A stretch of DNA of 64,000 bases from Nectonema munidae. Lineage: Eukaryota; Nematomorpha; Nectonematoida; Nectonematidae. The notes under the pieces were generated by a model. The model had not been told where the DNA came from. It saw only the letters and a program-made list of their open reading frames with translations, and searched no databases. Both the position numbers and the translations under genes were made by a program. This document shows positions 61,249-64,000 of this stretch, one piece after another (within the stretch, counting starts at the first letter, position 1; each line of letters opens with the position of its first letter). The stretch lies in NCBI GenBank assembly GCA_030549495.1, contig JAUIRK010000855.1, positions 10,001 through 74,000 on the forward strand. Reading direction: 5' to 3'.

Positions 61249-61973
61249 GCTTACCACAGTATATTGGTGCATCACCATTACCACCATAATGGAGTAAAAA
61301 GCCCATCGTTTATTTATTTGGCTTTCACCAAAGATAGATTTATCTTGCTGAAAACATTGTCAAATAAATCAAGTTTTTACTGTCGCTTTAAATTTTGGAT
61401 TACTATATGTATAAAATTAAGAAAAAAATTCATTTATAATTCAAAGTTTTAATTATTTTCCTTTATTTTATGGAAAAAAAATTAACATCTAGATGAACTT
61501 TTTTTTCTGGTTGAAAATTATTATTTCAAAATTGAAAAGGAAAAAACAAATTTTACCCTGGTTTCAAATTAATTGAAGTTAAACCACGGAAACCGATGAA
61601 AATAATATTTTCTTTGTGGAAAACTAACACAAAAAGAAACAAGCTTAGACAAATATTACACATGAAAGTATGTGAAATGATATAATACTTTCAGATCATC
61701 TTTCAATTTAAACTGAGCAATAAGTTGTTTATACGTTTTCCACCATTTCTTCAGTACCAAGTCTTTTCAAGAACAACCATGAAATTTATTGATCCACTTA
61801 TCGTGACGCATCTTCAAGCAACGCAATAAAGTATATAAAAAGTGTCAAACGCATGAATAATGTTTACAGTCGTTTGTGATACGTTTTGTGTAACTATTGA
61901 TTTTCTTACATGTGTAGTTTTGTGGTCTGAAGTGTTCATCAATTACAATCTTTAGCCAACATCAATTTAACCC

Positions 61974-62360
61974 ATGAGTTTTTCATCCTCATATACTTCT
62001 AAATCCAGTGAAGAAGAGTTTTCTGAATGTTCGGAAGATACGGCTTCTGATGTTTTCGAGAATTTTACTTCTCAAGAGTCTGTTATTGAATCCGAAGAGG
62101 AGGATGACGACAGTCATGATAATGATCAAGAAACAAACATGGAAAATATAGATGATAGCCTCTTGGCTCCAGATGGAAGCAAATATACTTGGGATTCTCA
62201 AAACTGTGTTTGTGGTCCCAGTTTGATTCGGAATAGACGCAATCTGTCATCTAGGCCTTTTGGATCTTCAAATGAAGCACAATGTTTGAATAACCATTAT
62301 GAAATCTTCAAACTTTTTTTTGACATAACTTTGATGAATCATATAGTGGAGATGATATAG
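61974..62360 (+). pseudogene. piggyBac transposase, N-terminal piece of a deleted copy
   Basis: 128 codons with an acidic serine-rich start (MSFSSSYTSKSSEEEFSECS), a very acidic stretch with EEEDDDSHDNDQETN, then KYTWDSQNCVCGPSLIRNRR and NHYEIFKLFFDITLMNHIVE. Order and spacing match the N-terminal piece at 41961 (YSWESTQ..., FQLFMTQSLIHYI), so the two come from related elements. The frame stops at 62360 where the core should begin; the catalytic region with its three Asp is absent before the C-terminal piece at 62403, an internal deletion of about 1.3 kb relative to the other copy. Confidence 0.75.
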
Positions 62361-62402
62361 TATCATATAGTATAATCATATAGTGATCATTGTGAAAAGT
62401 CA

Positions 62403-62633
62403 ATGCTACTCTGCTCGAATATTTCTCAAATTTCAATGCCAGTTAGAAGGATTCTATCCTACTTTGCATTTAATACACCTCAGGAAGCGTCAGAAACTCC
62501 TACTTCGAACAGAGGTTACTGTTCTATAGCCAATTGTACACCAAAACAAGAGGTACAGGTAAAAGTTCTCTTTGCAAAAAATTCATTTGCAAAAAGCATT
62601 CTTTTTCAGTGTGCCCCATGTAACTCTATTTGA
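62403..62633 (+). pseudogene. piggyBac transposase, C-terminal piece of a deleted copy
   Basis: Reads SMPVRRILSYFAFNTPQEAS, then TSNRGYCSIANCTPKQ, matching the segment before and at the start of the Cys-rich tail of the copy at 42913-44161 (ILSFYGFQN, SRGNCYISSCKPKK). After a frameshift near 62550, the rest of the zinc domain is visible in another frame (CKKFICKKHSFSVCP), ending at TAA near 62629. Confidence 0.7.
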
Positions 62634-63162
62634 ATATAATATGTTCAAATTAAACTTTCTAATTTTTATCTTAATTGTTATATTTTATGCTTATTCAATA
62701 AAGTTTTGTTTGTTCTTTACAGGTATTTTTTCTCGAATTAGATTTGCACATGCAGTAATAGTATGGACTTTAGTTGTTTCCTTTTCGTTGCGGTAGAGTG
62801 AGAACAGTGATGGACTCTCCTGTCATGTGCATTACTTTCTAACCCCCTTCAAATGATCCCAATCATAATTTTATTCAAGAGGAGTATGATACTGTTTCAC
62901 TACGCACTTTTTTGGTGTGCATTTTAAAAACAAGCTAATGTTGATTTTATTTGGAGTTTTTAGCTTTGCTCACTACTTTAGTGTTTTTATCTTATTTTTT
63001 CACACCAATTGATAATAAATCTCTTTAACTTATTTTCAAATTGTGCTATGTGGGTGTAGGACTTTAATTAACTTAAGATTTTTTGTTTGTTATATATTTT
63101 CATCATGGAGAAAAATAAGATTGAATTAACAAAATGGAGTAAAAAGCCCAACAGTGGTAAGC

Positions 63163-64000
63163 GAATGTAAGGATTTACATCGAGAAATACGTGATGCCAT
63201 TGGAGGTAAAACATTTCTTTGTATGTCACTATTTTTCTTCAGTGTATTATGAATAGTTATCGTTTTTTATCTTTTAAGTCTAAAAAGAAGAGACGGAAGA
63301 TTGAGTTCTTTTATTGTCTGTGCATGACATATCTCGACATAAATGATGTATATACTTTTGAAAAAATTGTTCCTTTTATTGACAAAAATTCTCAGTAGAC
63401 TCAATTTTTTTTATAGAAATGTATAGTTGATTGTTTTAAATTATTGGCTAAGATTTCAATAATTTGGTTCGGAAATTTAAGCACCGCCATTTTGAAAAAC
63501 ACAAAAACTATAGATTTAAATGAGTTTATGAATTGTGTGTTGTATCATTAGAAAATAACATTTCTCGTGCTGAACATAGGGAACGCTGGTTTTGAAAACA
63601 TAATCACGTTTTTGAGAAAATGATTTTTGTTTACTATTTATTAGATCCAGAAGAAAATGCGTTAGTATATTAACAATATCAACCAACAAGTATACACTTT
63701 TAAGCATTGTATGATCGTATTTATTAGAAAGCATAATTTTTTGTTCATTTTGCGCTAGGTTGCTTTGAAAAATAGCGCCAAATTTTTGTATTATGATTTT
63801 TTTCAATCGTCAAAGGCTCTCGAAATAATGACATCTTGGATTTGTCTACCGTTGAGTTGCTACTATTGCGCCTAGCACACACAAAAGGGTGTGACCAAGC
63901 TAATTCCATCAAATCAAGTCCAAATAAGACGTGCGATAAATCAAAATGTTGCAAATTTCATACTGAATTTGAATATGCGAACCATTTTTTTGATAAATAT
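63163..64000. other. AT-rich DNA to the end of the window
   Basis: A short exon-like stretch after the piggyBac end (63157-63206, ending in a GGTAAAA donor-like site) and a few 70-95 codon frames on the - strand have no recognisable domain. No gene can be supported. Confidence 0.5.

Larger units (their letters stand above)
61249..63162 (+). mobile_element. internally deleted piggyBac element
   Basis: Imperfect terminal inverted repeats GCTTACCACAGT (61249-61260) and ACAGTGGTAAGC (63151-63162) enclose the two outer parts of a piggyBac transposase. ATGGAGTAAAAAGCC occurs near both ends (61289-61303 and 63134-63148) in direct orientation and is shared with the piggyBac at 41456-44624. The flanks are not TTAA. 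The catalytic core is missing, so this is a non-autonomous derivative of a related element. Confidence 0.65.

Noticed and set aside
63157-63206. Exon-like stretch ending in GGTAAAA after the piggyBac end
   Set aside because: Only about 16 codons, with no partner exon or known domain.

Overview
This is one end of an invertebrate animal chromosome. The telomere repeat is TTAGGG (CCCTAA on the + strand), the unique DNA is very AT-rich, three introns that can be modelled are only 52-85 bp, and the mobile elements (Tigger/pogo, piggyBac, hAT, MULE/FLYWCH, a CR1/L2-like LINE, Penelope-like, Ty3/Gypsy and Ty1/copia fossils) are typical of invertebrate animals. The hexamer TTAGGG argues against most arthropods; the phylum cannot be fixed from the window. 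Only two genes look like working host genes: an expansin-like protein (25775-26421, -) and a GDA1/CD39 apyrase of ENTPD5 type (51336-52703, -).

Telomere and subtelomere (1-18418). A 4.7-kb CCTGG array leads into CCCTAA repeats (4715-4886), then about 11 kb of subtelomeric satellite with a ~3.2-kb higher-order period, then a second CCCTAA / CCTGG / CCCTAA block (15920-18418). CCTGG and CCCTGG pass into CCTAA and CCCTAA in register, so the GC-rich arrays are probably telomere misread by nanopore base-calling rather than a new satellite.

Transposon-rich zone (18419-33600). Two copies of a 3.7-4.2 kb non-autonomous element with piggyBac-like ends (TTAA + CCCTATTAGTGCTGG) and internal satellite-like repeats share a 350-bp left flank and bracket a decayed Tigger transposase, the expansin exon and a hAT MITE. 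A third degraded piece lies at 53130-54850.

Microsatellite and retroelement zone (33609-41150). A 5'-truncated LINE sits inside 1.8 kb and 0.9 kb of almost pure (CAT)n. It is followed by a small ORF, a short degenerate tandem repeat and a Ty3/Gypsy fossil with one recognisable LTR.

Nested DNA transposons (41425-50020). A FLYWCH-domain gene lies between long inverted repeats, as in Mutator-like elements, and a piggyBac appears to be inserted in the left inverted repeat. A SINE-like piece, a copia fossil and a decayed transposase of unrecognised superfamily follow.

Distal part (50440-64000). It holds stray subtelomeric-satellite units, the apyrase (with an 81-bp in-frame hAT-like insertion plus target duplication in its coding sequence), a hAT transposase remnant, a Penelope-like element next to a piggyBac tail, 3.5 kb of AT-rich DNA without recognisable genes, and an internally deleted piggyBac.
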